NCBI GenBank assembly: GCA_045119835.1
Contig: JBGVED010000015.1
Location: forward strand, 1 to 64,000
Length of the DNA: 64,000 nt
Source of the DNA: CALVUJ01 sp045119835
Lineage (GTDB): Bacteria; Bacillota_I; Bacilli_A; RFN20; DUOF01
Direction of reading: 5' to 3'
Part shown: piece after piece, positions 8,769 to 15,968 of the stretch
How the letters are laid out: each line of letters starts with the position of its first letter
Numbering within the stretch: position 1 is the first letter of the stretch
Notes under the pieces: model-generated
Database searches by the model: none
What the model was told of the DNA's origin: nothing
The model's input: only the letters and a program-made list of their open reading frames with translations
Position numbers and translations under genes: made by a program

Positions 8769-9089
8769 TTATTGATGACGTTGCTCTCTCTTTAAAATAT
8801 TTAATTCCATTTCAAGCTTTTTTATTCTTTCATTCAATTCCAATCTGCTAGGAGCATTTGGCTGTAAATTAACGGCTTGAGCATTAACGGTTAAAATGGT
8901 TTGACCTATTAACTCAAAAAAGTTTCCTAAGGCATTTTGTTGATTTATAGTTATAGTAGGAGAAATTAATAATCCTATTGCGCATGCTAAAATAGTTAAT
9001 TCATATTCATTAATTGATAAAAGTAAATCAACAAAAGCGTTGCAACTTATATCGCCAAATTCATATATACTCTCATAAGAATTGCTCAA
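8769..9089 (-). CDS. Small conserved-looking protein, 106 aa
   Basis: Function unknown. TTG start at 9089 sits about 7 nt behind an AAGGAGGAG ribosome binding site, which makes expression credible. The middle is moderately hydrophobic (LTILACAIGLLISPTITI), followed by NALGNFFELIGQTILTVNAQ, a pattern I associate with small uncharacterised Firmicutes proteins, and a charged amphipathic C-terminal helix rich in Glu, Lys and Leu that could form a coiled coil. It lies between the transglutaminase-like gene on the same strand and the divergently transcribed Nudix gene. It may be cotranscribed with the downstream minus-strand gene, since only 79 nt separate them. Confidence 0.6.
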   Translation of the reverse strand: MSNSYESIYEFGDISCNAFVDLLLSINEYELTILACAIGLLISPTITINQQNALGNFFELIGQTILTVNAQAVNLQPNAPSRLELNERIKKLEMELNILKREQRHQ

Positions 9090-9146
9090 ATTATATCTCC
9101 TCCTTATAAAAGTATATAAAAAAAGTGCGATTAAATTACAATCTAC

Positions 9147-9175
9147 TTGAAAAAGAATTCAGTAAAAGTTATTAT
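9147..9175 (+). promoter_or_regulatory. Promoter of the Nudix regulator gene
   Basis: TTGAAA (9147-9152), 17 bp, TATTAT (9170-9175). It lies inside the apparent upstream extension of the reading frame, which supports starting translation at 9210. Confidence 0.65.
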
Positions 9176-9209
9176 GATATTATCAAAACGAAAATATGGA
9201 GTGATAATT

Positions 9210-10097
9210 ATGGGAAAAGAAATGACAGAAGAGGAATTTTTAAAACAATATGATAGTTCGATGTATGAAAAGCCATCAGTAACGGTAGATGTTTTAATTT
9301 TTACTATCTTTAATAAAAAAAATGCTAACTATAGGAAGTTAGATGATAAAAAATTATCAGTTTTATTAATAAAAAGAGCAGGGCATCCATTTAAAGATAA
9401 GTGGGCAATTCCTGGTGGATTTGTCAATATGGATGAATCTTTAGAAGAAGGGGCAAAAAGAGAATTAAAGGAAGAAACTAATGTAGAAAACGTATATTTA
9501 GAGCAACTATATACATATGGAGATGTAAATAGAGATCCTAGAACAAGAGTTATAAGCAGCGTATATATGGCATTAATAAATAGCGATAAAGTTAATATTG
9601 AAGCAGGAGATGACGCAAGTGATGCGCGTTGGTTTAGTATCGATTACAAATTAGTTTCTAGAACTTTTAACAAAGAAAGAAGAGAAACAATAGATCGCTA
9701 TAAAATAATTTTAAATGATGAAGATATAAATATTATTAGTGAAATAGAAAATGTAGAAACGTATGTAAATGGTCACAAAGAACGATCAGTAAGAATAATA
9801 GATACAGGTGATTTAGCATTCGATCATTGCAAAATTATAAGTTATGCGATAGATAGACTTAGAAATAAGATTGAATATACTGACATTGCTTTTAATTTAA
9901 TGAATGAATATTTTACATTAAGCGAACTTCAACAAGTTTATGAAATAATTTTAGATAAAGAATTATTAAAAGCTAACTTTAGAAGAAAAATAAATGATAT
10001 GGTTATTGAAACTAATAAATATGACGAAAAAAAAGGAGGGTATAGACCCTCAAAATTATTTAAGTTTAATTATGAATATGTAAGTAAAGGTGAATAA
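9210..10097 (+). CDS. Nudix hydrolase with NrtR-like winged-helix C-terminus
   Basis: 295 aa from ATG 9210 behind GGAGTG (9198-9203). The N-terminal half is a Nudix domain with an intact Nudix box around GGFVNMDESLEEGAKRELKE followed by ETN, so hydrolysis of an ADP-ribose-type nucleotide is possible. The C-terminal third (FTLSELQQVYEIIL to GGYRPSKLFKFN) matches the winged-helix portion of NrtR/COG4111-type proteins, which sense ADP-ribose and repress NAD salvage genes. Known NrtR repressors often have a damaged catalytic box, whereas here it looks complete, so this may be an enzyme, a regulator or both. No NAD salvage gene is adjacent; a 10-bp palindrome at 10184-10209 is a possible binding site. 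Confidence 0.8.
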   Translation: MGKEMTEEEFLKQYDSSMYEKPSVTVDVLIFTIFNKKNANYRKLDDKKLSVLLIKRAGHPFKDKWAIPGGFVNMDESLEEGAKRELKEETNVENVYLEQLYTYGDVNRDPRTRVISSVYMALINSDKVNIEAGDDASDARWFSIDYKLVSRTFNKERRETIDRYKIILNDEDINIISEIENVETYVNGHKERSVRIIDTGDLAFDHCKIISYAIDRLRNKIEYTDIAFNLMNEYFTLSELQQVYEIILDKELLKANFRRKINDMVIETNKYDEKKGGYRPSKLFKFNYEYVSKGE

Positions 10098-10113
10098 ATA
10101 AACTAAGGAAAAT

Positions 10114-10146
10114 AAAGTATACTTTTTATAAAGTGTGCTTTTTTAT
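10114..10146 (+). terminator. Terminator after the Nudix gene
   Basis: AGTATACTTT (10116-10125) pairs with AAAGTGTGCT (10130-10139) using two G-U pairs, followed by a T run. Confidence 0.65.
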
Positions 10147-10183
10147 TTTTAACTATTTTTATTATATTATGTAAATTAAAGGT

Positions 10184-10209
10184 AATTAATCTAGTGGGTT
10201 AGATTAATT
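10184..10209. promoter_or_regulatory. 10-bp perfect inverted repeat in an intergenic region
   Basis: AATTAATCTA (10184-10193), spacer GTGGGT, TAGATTAATT (10200-10209). No strong T run follows on either strand, so it is not an obvious terminator; a protein-binding operator is the alternative. The stretch 10210-10323 after it is A-rich and otherwise holds nothing I can identify. Confidence 0.35.
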
Positions 10210-10323
10210 GTAAAAAAGTTAAGGGGTATTTAAAAAGTATTAAAAAGATAAGAAATTTATAAAATTTAAAAGATAATATTTAAAATTAAAAGTTAAAAAT
10301 AATAAGCAATTAAGATAATGAAA

Positions 10324-10458
10324 TTAATTTGTTTTATTAGAATTTGGGGTAATTTGAGAAGAAAATGGTTTAGGTCCATTTTTATTTTCGCAATCGCATT
10401 TTTTTGCTTTATTAGGATCGGTATTAGGATTATATTGATTAGGGATATTTTGTTTCAT
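10324..10458 (-). CDS. Unlisted 44-aa Asn/Pro-rich peptide with a CxC motif
   Basis: A small gene found by reading the complement: ATG at 10458, a textbook AGAAAGGAGTGAC ribosome binding site just upstream (10461-10474, complement), 44 codons and a TAA stop at 10324-10326. The product begins MKQNIPNQYNPN, has a central KKCDCENKNG and ends in a Ser/Asn-rich tail. It has no membrane segment or signal peptide. The Cys-x-Cys pair could bind a metal or form a disulfide; nothing more can be claimed. It is divergent from the MurC-like gene and lies opposite a 70-codon open frame that lacks an RBS. The strong RBS is the main support. Family not recognised. Confidence 0.6.
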   Translation of the reverse strand: MKQNIPNQYNPNTDPNKAKKCDCENKNGPKPFSSQITPNSNKTN

Positions 10459-10521
10459 TATGTCACTCCTTTCTTAGTATACAATATGCAAATTAAAAAA
10501 TTTAATGTGGATTTTTGCCTT

Positions 10522-10550
10522 TTTACATAAAAATAACGAAAAAGTTATAT
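10522..10550 (+). promoter_or_regulatory. Promoter of the murC-like gene
   Basis: TTTACA (10522-10527), 17 bp, TTATAT (10545-10550). It starts in the short gap shared with the divergent 44-aa peptide gene. Confidence 0.5.
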
Positions 10551-10587
10551 AAGTAAAAAAAATGGCATAGTATCTAATGGTGATATT

Positions 10588-11889
10588 ATGCATTTTTATT
10601 TTATAGGAATCAAAGGTAGTGGAATGTCTTCTTTAGCAATGCTAGTTAAAGATATGGGATATGAAGTTAAGGGAAGTGATGTTGAAGAATACATTTTCAC
10701 GCAAGAAGAATTAAAAAGAAGAGAAATACCCATTTTAAACTTTAATAAAGATAATTTCTGTAAAGATGATATTATAATAATAGGACATAAATTTATTGAT
10801 AGTGAAAATGAAGAAGTTATTAAAGCCAAAAAAGAAAACAACTGGTACGAATATAATGAGTTTATAAGTCAATTTATAAAAGGTTATTTCAGTATAGCTG
10901 TAAGTGGCAGTCATGGCAAAACTACGACAACATCTTTAATAGCTAATGCTATAGGTGAAATAGATGATTGCGGATACTTAATTGGTGATGGTACATCACA
11001 TATATCATCAACCAGCAATTATTTTGTCTTTGAAGCATGCGAACAAAAAGAACATTTTTTGAAGTATCATAGTAATATCGTATTAATAAATAATATTGAT
11101 TATGATCATGTTGATTATTTTAAAAAAGAAGAAGATTATATAGAAGCATTTTATAAGTTCGCTAAAAATGGCAAAGACAAAATTATTGTTAATGGAGATG
11201 ATATTAATTTAAGTAAAATCGAAAAAAGTTTTAAATATGGTATAGATGATAATAATAATTTAATTGCAAGAAATATAAGTGAAGATAAGAAAGGAATAAG
11301 TTATGATTTGTATTATGATGGAGAATTATTAAAACGAGTTAGTTTTCCTTTTTATGGCCATCACATGATATACAATACCTTAGCGACAATAGCAGTATGT
11401 CTTAATCTAGGTATGGATATAGAAACAATAGAAAAAGGAATGAATAAATTTAAAGGAGTAAAAAGAAGATTCAATGAAAATGTGATAGATAATTGCGTGT
11501 ATATAGATGATTATGCGCACCATCCAAGTGAAATATCAGCCACTATCAAAGCTTGTAAACAAAAATACCCTAGTAAAGAAATTATTGCCTTTTTTAGAGG
11601 GGATAGATATTCGAGAATATATAAATTTGCTAGTGAAATAGCAAATTCATTAAGCAAAGCTGATAAAAGTTATGTATTGCCGTTTCCTAAATGCTCAAAT
11701 AGGGAATTTGGAATAGATATTGATGAAAGTTATATAACGCTTTTCTCTTCAAAAGTAAAACTTTTAAATGAACTTGAATATAAAAAAATAGCAGAATTAG
11801 AAAATTGCATTTATCTATTTATGAGTTCAAAAAATATGAAGGATATAGAAAATAAAATAATAGAGTTAAAAAAGAAAAAATGTAAATAA
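10588..11889 (+). CDS. murC: UDP-N-acetylmuramate--L-alanine ligase
   Basis: Adds L-Ala to UDP-MurNAc in cytoplasmic peptidoglycan precursor synthesis, using ATP. 433 aa, normal length. Residues 1-100 form the UDP-binding Rossmann part (FIGIKGSGMSSLA at about 5-17). The central ligase has the P-loop VSGSHGKTTTT at 105-115, and the C-terminal domain carries the MurC signature YIDDYAHHPSEI. Start ATG 10588 follows a weaker GGTGAT site. It is separated by 54 nt from the YtxH-like gene downstream, probably one transcript. I see other wall genes (glmS, dapA) elsewhere in the window, so the cell builds peptidoglycan. A Mpl-type recycling ligase is a less likely alternative because the short length and sequence around the P-loop fit MurC. 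Confidence 0.88.
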   Translation: MHFYFIGIKGSGMSSLAMLVKDMGYEVKGSDVEEYIFTQEELKRREIPILNFNKDNFCKDDIIIIGHKFIDSENEEVIKAKKENNWYEYNEFISQFIKGYFSIAVSGSHGKTTTTSLIANAIGEIDDCGYLIGDGTSHISSTSNYFVFEACEQKEHFLKYHSNIVLINNIDYDHVDYFKKEEDYIEAFYKFAKNGKDKIIVNGDDINLSKIEKSFKYGIDDNNNLIARNISEDKKGISYDLYYDGELLKRVSFPFYGHHMIYNTLATIAVCLNLGMDIETIEKGMNKFKGVKRRFNENVIDNCVYIDDYAHHPSEISATIKACKQKYPSKEIIAFFRGDRYSRIYKFASEIANSLSKADKSYVLPFPKCSNREFGIDIDESYITLFSSKVKLLNELEYKKIAELENCIYLFMSSKNMKDIENKIIELKKKKCK

Positions 11890-11943
11890 TAATTGTGACG
11901 ATGTTAAAAATAGAAAGATATTGCAGCAAAAAGGAATGATTTT

Positions 11944-12297
11944 ATGATGTATAAAAAAGCAATGTGTTTTGCACTTGGAGTAGGCGTTGGAATAGGTTTA
12001 TATTATTTTTATGGAAATTCTAACAGCGCAGATCAAAAAATAAAATGTCTAAAACGCAAGTTAAAAAAGTTGGAAAAAGACATGGAAAAAGCACTAGATA
12101 AATTAAAACCGGAACAAGTGCAAAAATATAAAGGTGAATTAGAAACTAAGTATAAAGAATTGATGAATAAAGTTGACAACATAACAATAAAAGATATTAA
12201 AGATAAAGCAAGTAATGCATTAAGTTCTATCAAAGAAAATATAAAAAATCTTTCTAACAAAATTTCATCTATATCTATGAATGAAACTAATTATTAA
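11944..12297 (+). CDS. YtxH-like membrane-anchored coiled-coil protein
   Basis: 117 aa. An N-terminal hydrophobic Gly-rich segment (ALGVGVGIGLYYFYG, about residues 10-24) should anchor it. The remainder is highly charged with heptad-like Leu/Ile spacing (LKRKLKKLEKDMEKALDKL and later), typical of YtxH-type small proteins of Firmicutes, whose function is poorly known. An AAAGGAATGAT site precedes tandem ATGs at 11944 and 11947; either can be the start. It follows murC by 54 nt. Downstream lies the structured RNA array, whose first unit also forms a T-rich terminator on this strand. Confidence 0.65.
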   Translation: MMYKKAMCFALGVGVGIGLYYFYGNSNSADQKIKCLKRKLKKLEKDMEKALDKLKPEQVQKYKGELETKYKELMNKVDNITIKDIKDKASNALSSIKENIKNLSNKISSISMNETNY

Positions 12298-12310
12298 CAT
12301 CGTTTAATTA

Positions 12311-12391
12311 AAAAAAGATTAAGGAAAGTATGGTACTGATTCTTGTAAAATAGATAGAAGTAAGTAACCATTAAGCCTTAATCTTTTTTTT
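12311..12391. repeat. RNA-array unit 1, also a bidirectional terminator
   Basis: Outer stem AAAAAAGATTAAGG (12311-12324) with CCTTAATCTTTTTT (12376-12389) is 14 bp and perfect, enclosing a 51-nt loop with the conserved core. Inner helices are ATGGT/ACCAT (12330-12334, 12367-12371) and ACT/AGT. T runs on both strands make it a terminator either way. Confidence 0.6.
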
Positions 12392-12455
12392 GTAATTGGA
12401 GAGGTTGTCACTAGTTTTCAATAGATTAGAAGTAAGTAAACAATAAGCCAATTAC
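12392..12455. repeat. RNA-array unit 2
   Basis: Outer stem GTAATTGG (12392-12399) with CCAATTAC (12448-12455). Inner helices are TTGT/ACAA (12405-12408, 12440-12443) and ACT/AGT (12410-12412, 12435-12437). The core block is identical to unit 1. Confidence 0.55.
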
Positions 12456-12458
12456 TAT

Positions 12459-12570
12459 TTATAAATTCTTTTGGAGAGTCAATTGCTGTTTCATTTTGGC
12501 TCGTGATTTCTCACAAGCCCTTCCTTAAGTGGTTAGAAGTAAGCAAATTATAAGACAAAAGTTTTTATAA
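12459..12570. repeat. RNA-array unit 3, with an extra hairpin arm
   Basis: Outer stem TTATAAA plus CTTTTG (12459-12473, with a 2x2 internal mismatch) pairs with CAAAAG plus TTTATAA (12556-12570), running over the stop codon of the TerD-like gene. Inner helices are AATT/AATT and GCT/AGC. The inserted arm at 12498-12519 has a GAAA tetraloop on the minus strand. Confidence 0.5.
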
Positions 12571-14745
12571 CCAATTTGCTGATATTTTATCTATATCATA
12601 AGGAGACAAATCAGCTTTAGAGAAATCTCCTATAATATATTTAGCCTCTGATTTATTATTGCAAAATTTAATGTGATTCTCGTGAAGCTTAATTAAATCA
12701 TACATATTCATATGCGTTTGAAGTGCTCTTTTTATAGTTGAAACTATATTTAAATTTGAATTTAAATTAGCAGCAACAGCATAACTTTGAGTGAAAGAAT
12801 AAGGAAAGTCTACCCAAATCATTTCTAATGTATCTAAATCTATTACAAAAGCAAGGTTTTGAGAAGAACCTCTTTGAGTTAAATCAAATTTGTGTTTTAC
12901 AAGATTACCTTGAAATATTTCGCCGGTTTTACCTTTATCATGTTTGAACATGACACCAGAAAAACATTCTGGAATATCTGCAAAGTCTTGTCCAGTATAA
13001 ACATTATTACAAACTACAGCATATTTACCTGCTTTTCTTGCTTCTTTATAGTCTAAATCTATAAATTCACTAGCCCCATTAGGAGCACTTGTTATGTCTC
13101 CAGAATGGAAGGAGTTAAATGTAGCACCACCTATCATATTATGCCAAGAAAGAACTGCAACATTTTTGAAGTTTTCATCAAATAGTTGAAGTGATAAATC
13201 TATATCAATTCTACCTCTTTCAAAAGAGTTTTTATCATTTGTATTTTTCCAATGGGTAAAGAAACGAATAATAGATTTTTTTGAAGATTCTAATTTTACC
13301 CTAGTACCAAATGTTAAGGTTTTATAACCTCCAGATGCATTTCTGCAATTTGTTGGTATAGCAAAATTTTTCATAGACTCATCTAAATAGACTTTTTCTA
13401 TTAATTCTTTGCTAGAATAGATAGATGATAAAGCGTTTTCAATTATAGTTAAAAGTTTATCAACTGTTTCTTTGTTAATATCTTTCCTATTATCTTCGAT
13501 TTCTTTTATAAAACTATTAAGAGGACCTTTTATGATAAATATTCTTGTATCATAAATATTCCTGTTTTTATAGAATTCCCAAAGTTGTAATAAAACTGTA
13601 GATGATACTTTATTAGCTACTTTTTCAAAAGATTTTAAAATAAAATCAGTATCATTTTCTAAATTTCTCAAAATATAATCTATTGACCTAGCAAAAACAC
13701 CTGGTTTTATAGAAAGAAGTTTCACCAATTCTTCAGTGTTTTTTTCTTTGTATGCTAAAACTAGTGATGCATTATAAGTTTTATAATCATCATTTCTAAG
13801 CATTGTCGCTATTTTATAAGCGTTAGGAAAAATATTGGCATAATCTCCAATGTGAAGTTTTTCCAAGGCTTTTTTCCATAAAAAATCATGCATAGCCATG
13901 TCATCTATAATATAATTAGAATCTGCTGCCATATTATCTAAAAGTCTCAAGAAAGTCTTTCTTCCACCTCTGTTTAAACTTAAAAATTTAGTGTTATTCA
14001 TTAGCGTTATATCACCATTAGAAAAGGCAACATAAACTCTTAATAAATCTGTTGAAGTCTTTATAAATTTTAAGTTTATATGGGAAAGAATAGTCCCTTC
14101 ATTCACATCAAGGTTTTTAGCAAATTCTTTCATGCAACATACATAAAAAGCAAGGTTTTCTTTAAAAGGTATTTCGTTAGGAGCGATAAGGTATGAGAAA
14201 TCATTCACTAATAATTTTAGTGTTTTTTGTGCAACCAAAGTTATAGCTGTCTTTGATTCAAACATTTTGTTTGCATATTCTACTAAAATTTTAACAGCTT
14301 CATCTTCTTTTAATATTTTTAACGAAACAAGGTCACTTTTATCCTTTAAAAGTGGTCGATCTTTTCTTTTTATATCTCTAGCCATATAACCATAACTATT
14401 TTCATTAGAAGTGTAATAATGAAGTATAGCTCTTAAAACATATTCTTCTTGAGAGATGTTTTCAAGATTAGGGAAGTTTTCATAAAACACAACATGTTTA
14501 ACATTACTTCCTTTAGCTTCTTTTAATAATTCTATAGTATCAAAATAAAAGTCTTTTAAAGTGTTTTTAGAGCACTTTTTTAATAACTCTATAGAATCTT
14601 TTTCAATAGCAAAACCTATAGAAGAAAAAGATAATAGCATACTACCTAATTCTTCGTCTTTTATTTTTTCGTCTTTATTTATATCAGTGTTATTTATAAC
14701 TAATATATTTTTATTTAATAGTATTCTTTTGAACTCATTTCTCAT
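12565..14745 (-). CDS. 726-aa protein with a TerD-like C-terminal domain
   Basis: Start ATG 14745, 5 nt behind AAAGGATGTG; an upstream in-frame extension has no RBS. Residues about 475-650 resemble the TerD/tellurium-stress fold: RGRIDIDLSLQLFDENFKN, then SFHSGDITSAPNGASEFIDLD and a strand-rich stretch to FSGVMF, matching TerD's DLD...HSGD...EfI.vdL pattern with acidic calcium-type residues. The first 470 residues are helical, rich in Lys/Leu/Asn, and look like a repeat scaffold (possibly HEAT-like) that I cannot name. No signal peptide. TerD proteins are linked to stress, phage or tellurite responses with Ter kinases and phosphoesterases, none of which is here. The structured RNA array starts at its stop codon. 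Confidence 0.6.
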   Translation of the reverse strand: MRNEFKRILLNKNILVINNTDINKDEKIKDEELGSMLLSFSSIGFAIEKDSIELLKKCSKNTLKDFYFDTIELLKEAKGSNVKHVVFYENFPNLENISQEEYVLRAILHYYTSNENSYGYMARDIKRKDRPLLKDKSDLVSLKILKEDEAVKILVEYANKMFESKTAITLVAQKTLKLLVNDFSYLIAPNEIPFKENLAFYVCCMKEFAKNLDVNEGTILSHINLKFIKTSTDLLRVYVAFSNGDITLMNNTKFLSLNRGGRKTFLRLLDNMAADSNYIIDDMAMHDFLWKKALEKLHIGDYANIFPNAYKIATMLRNDDYKTYNASLVLAYKEKNTEELVKLLSIKPGVFARSIDYILRNLENDTDFILKSFEKVANKVSSTVLLQLWEFYKNRNIYDTRIFIIKGPLNSFIKEIEDNRKDINKETVDKLLTIIENALSSIYSSKELIEKVYLDESMKNFAIPTNCRNASGGYKTLTFGTRVKLESSKKSIIRFFTHWKNTNDKNSFERGRIDIDLSLQLFDENFKNVAVLSWHNMIGGATFNSFHSGDITSAPNGASEFIDLDYKEARKAGKYAVVCNNVYTGQDFADIPECFSGVMFKHDKGKTGEIFQGNLVKHKFDLTQRGSSQNLAFVIDLDTLEMIWVDFPYSFTQSYAVAANLNSNLNIVSTIKRALQTHMNMYDLIKLHENHIKFCNNKSEAKYIIGDFSKADLSPYDIDKISANWL

Positions 14746-14773
14746 TTTTACACATCCTTTCGGGTACAATACC

Positions 14774-14802
14774 ATTATATTTTAAAGAAAAATGTTATTA
14801 AA
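14774..14802 (-). promoter_or_regulatory. Weak promoter candidate of the TerD-like gene
   Basis: On the complement, TTTAAT (14797-14802), 17 bp, TATAAT (14774-14779). The -35 is poor. The spacer contains the 17-nt sequence that recurs at 14910-14926. Confidence 0.35.
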
Positions 14803-14926
14803 TAGTTATAAAAATTATTTTTTGTGTACCCTTTTTAGTTTATAAATTATTATTATAACAATAAAAAAACAATTAAATTTAGTACCATTAATGGCTGCGG
14901 TGTTTAAAATTTAAAGAAAAATGTTA
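14781..14926. repeat. Duplicated 17-nt element with TACCATTA
   Basis: TTTAAAGAAAAATGTTA occurs at 14781-14797 and 14910-14926. TACCATTA precedes it in both cases (14770-14777 and 14883-14890), 3 nt away in the first copy and 19 nt in the second. This looks like a duplicated promoter/operator segment with a short insertion in one copy. The rest of this intergenic region holds only the promoter at 14944. Confidence 0.45.
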
Positions 14927-14943
14927 GGTATTTTACTTTATTC

Positions 14944-14972
14944 TTGTTGTTTATTGGGATTTATTTTATAAT
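14944..14972 (+). promoter_or_regulatory. Promoter of the coiled-coil protein gene
   Basis: TTGTTG (14944-14949), 17 bp, TATAAT (14967-14972); transcription would start near 14979, only 17 nt before the ATG at 14996. Confidence 0.65.
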
Positions 14973-14995
14973 GATATTATAAGTAGGTGATTTTT

Positions 14996-15946
14996 ATGAA
15001 TGGTAAAGTTCAACCATTAGGAAGCTTATCAGCTTTAACGCAGCAATATGTAGAAAAAGCAATAAAGTCTGTTGAGATAGAAAGAGAGAAAAAGAGAAAA
15101 AGAATCTCTGCTTTCATGCTGCAAAATGAGAATAATAGAGATGATGAGCCTACGCTAGAAGAAAAAATGAAAAGGGTTGCGACTCTTTTGAAAAAAGCAG
15201 GAATAGCTCCGAAATTTTTTCCATTTATTCCAGAAAAGAATAAGGAAGGAGAAATAATTGGGTTTACTCCAAAAGGAAAAAATGATAAAGAAATAAAAGA
15301 AAATATTGAAGAGTACAAGAGAAAAATGGAAGAAGCACTTGAAAAAGGAAATATAACACAAGAAGAATTCGAGGAATTAAACGAAAATTTAGAAGAAATA
15401 ATAAAAGATGAAAAAATTGAATTAGAAGAAGAAAAAGAAATGGAACTATCTGATAAAGAAATAATGGATAGTATAAAACAATTTATCGCACATAACTATG
15501 GTGATAAAGGCGCATTTGAAGAAGAATGTAAAAACTATGATGAATTAAATCTTGAAGATAGAAAGTTTAAGTTACAAGATATTAATTCTAAGATAAATAC
15601 GCAATTAGGAATTGCGGGAGATTTAAAGTTTTCTTCAAATCCTAATATGAAATTTGAAAATAGTTTTTTTGATAAAGGCAATGGTGGATATTATTTAACT
15701 GAAAAAGAAGTTCAAGAAAAAGGTTTGGGTCCAGCTTTATACACAATGATGGAAAAAAGCATGATGAGGCAAAAAGAACAAAAAATGGGTCAAGTAATTA
15801 GTCCTGAAAAGAAAAAACAAATGCATGAAAAGATAATGGCAGAAAAGAAGAAAAGAGAGCAAGAAGCAAGAAGAGAAAAAGAAAAAGTAGATAAGAAAGT
15901 TGCAGAGCAAACAAAACAACGTATGCGTAATTTGTGGAATGGATAA
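14996..15946 (+). CDS. Highly charged coiled-coil protein, 316 aa, unknown
   Basis: ATG 14996 follows TAGGTGAT; an earlier GTG is inside the RBS. Family not recognised. The protein is dominated by Glu, Lys and Arg with long predicted helices at about 15-45, 95-160 and 255-310; the last is a near-continuous KKKREQEARREKEK-type helix that probably forms a coiled coil or binds nucleic acid. Between them is a less charged patch (IAPKFFPFIPEKNKEGEIIGF, then NPNMKFENSFFDKGNGGYYL) that may be a small folded domain. No signal or membrane segment. It has its own promoter and is followed by the tyrS T-box leader. It could be a scaffold or chaperone-like protein; nothing decides this. Confidence 0.6.
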   Translation: MNGKVQPLGSLSALTQQYVEKAIKSVEIEREKKRKRISAFMLQNENNRDDEPTLEEKMKRVATLLKKAGIAPKFFPFIPEKNKEGEIIGFTPKGKNDKEIKENIEEYKRKMEEALEKGNITQEEFEELNENLEEIIKDEKIELEEEKEMELSDKEIMDSIKQFIAHNYGDKGAFEEECKNYDELNLEDRKFKLQDINSKINTQLGIAGDLKFSSNPNMKFENSFFDKGNGGYYLTEKEVQEKGLGPALYTMMEKSMMRQKEQKMGQVISPEKKKQMHEKIMAEKKKREQEARREKEKVDKKVAEQTKQRMRNLWNG

Positions 15947-15968
15947 ATTTTGATTATTTAAACAAATA

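Larger units (their letters stand above)
12311..12570 (-). ncRNA. Tandem array of three structured RNA elements of unknown family
   Basis: Three adjacent units share a core block TAGAAGTAAGYAA (plus-strand 12355-12367, 12427-12439, 12534-12546) framed by a unit-specific outer stem, a conserved internal loop and two inner helices. The first inner helix differs in each copy yet stays paired: ATGGT/ACCAT, TTGT/ACAA and AATT/AATT. The next is ACT/AGT in units 1 and 2 but GCT/AGC in unit 3. This compensatory change argues for a conserved RNA fold. Unit 3 has an extra arm (12498-12519) that pairs fully with a U-G and a GAAA tetraloop only when read on the minus strand, so I favour that strand. The array then follows the TerD-like gene and ends in the T-rich stem of unit 1. 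It matches no riboswitch class I know. Confidence 0.5.

Noticed and set aside
10318..10530. 70-codon plus-strand open frame opposite the small CxC peptide gene
   Set aside because: It has no ribosome binding site and lies antisense to the 44-aa gene, which has an ideal one. Its codon content looks random (Ile/Phe-rich).
12311..12570. Toxin-antitoxin type III (ToxI-like) RNA repeats
   Set aside because: ToxI repeats are shorter (about 36 nt), closely identical and followed by a toxN gene. Here the units vary greatly in length and no ToxN-like gene is adjacent.
12311..12570. CRISPR array or integron attC sites
   Set aside because: The shared blocks are only 13 nt with unequal spacing (72 and 107 nt) and they fold inside larger stems; there are no cas or integrase genes.
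12311..12570. T-box or other known riboswitch reading of the repeated AGTAAGTAA block
   Set aside because: There is no T-box AGGGTGGNACCGCG-type element here, and the array does not precede a gene on either strand.
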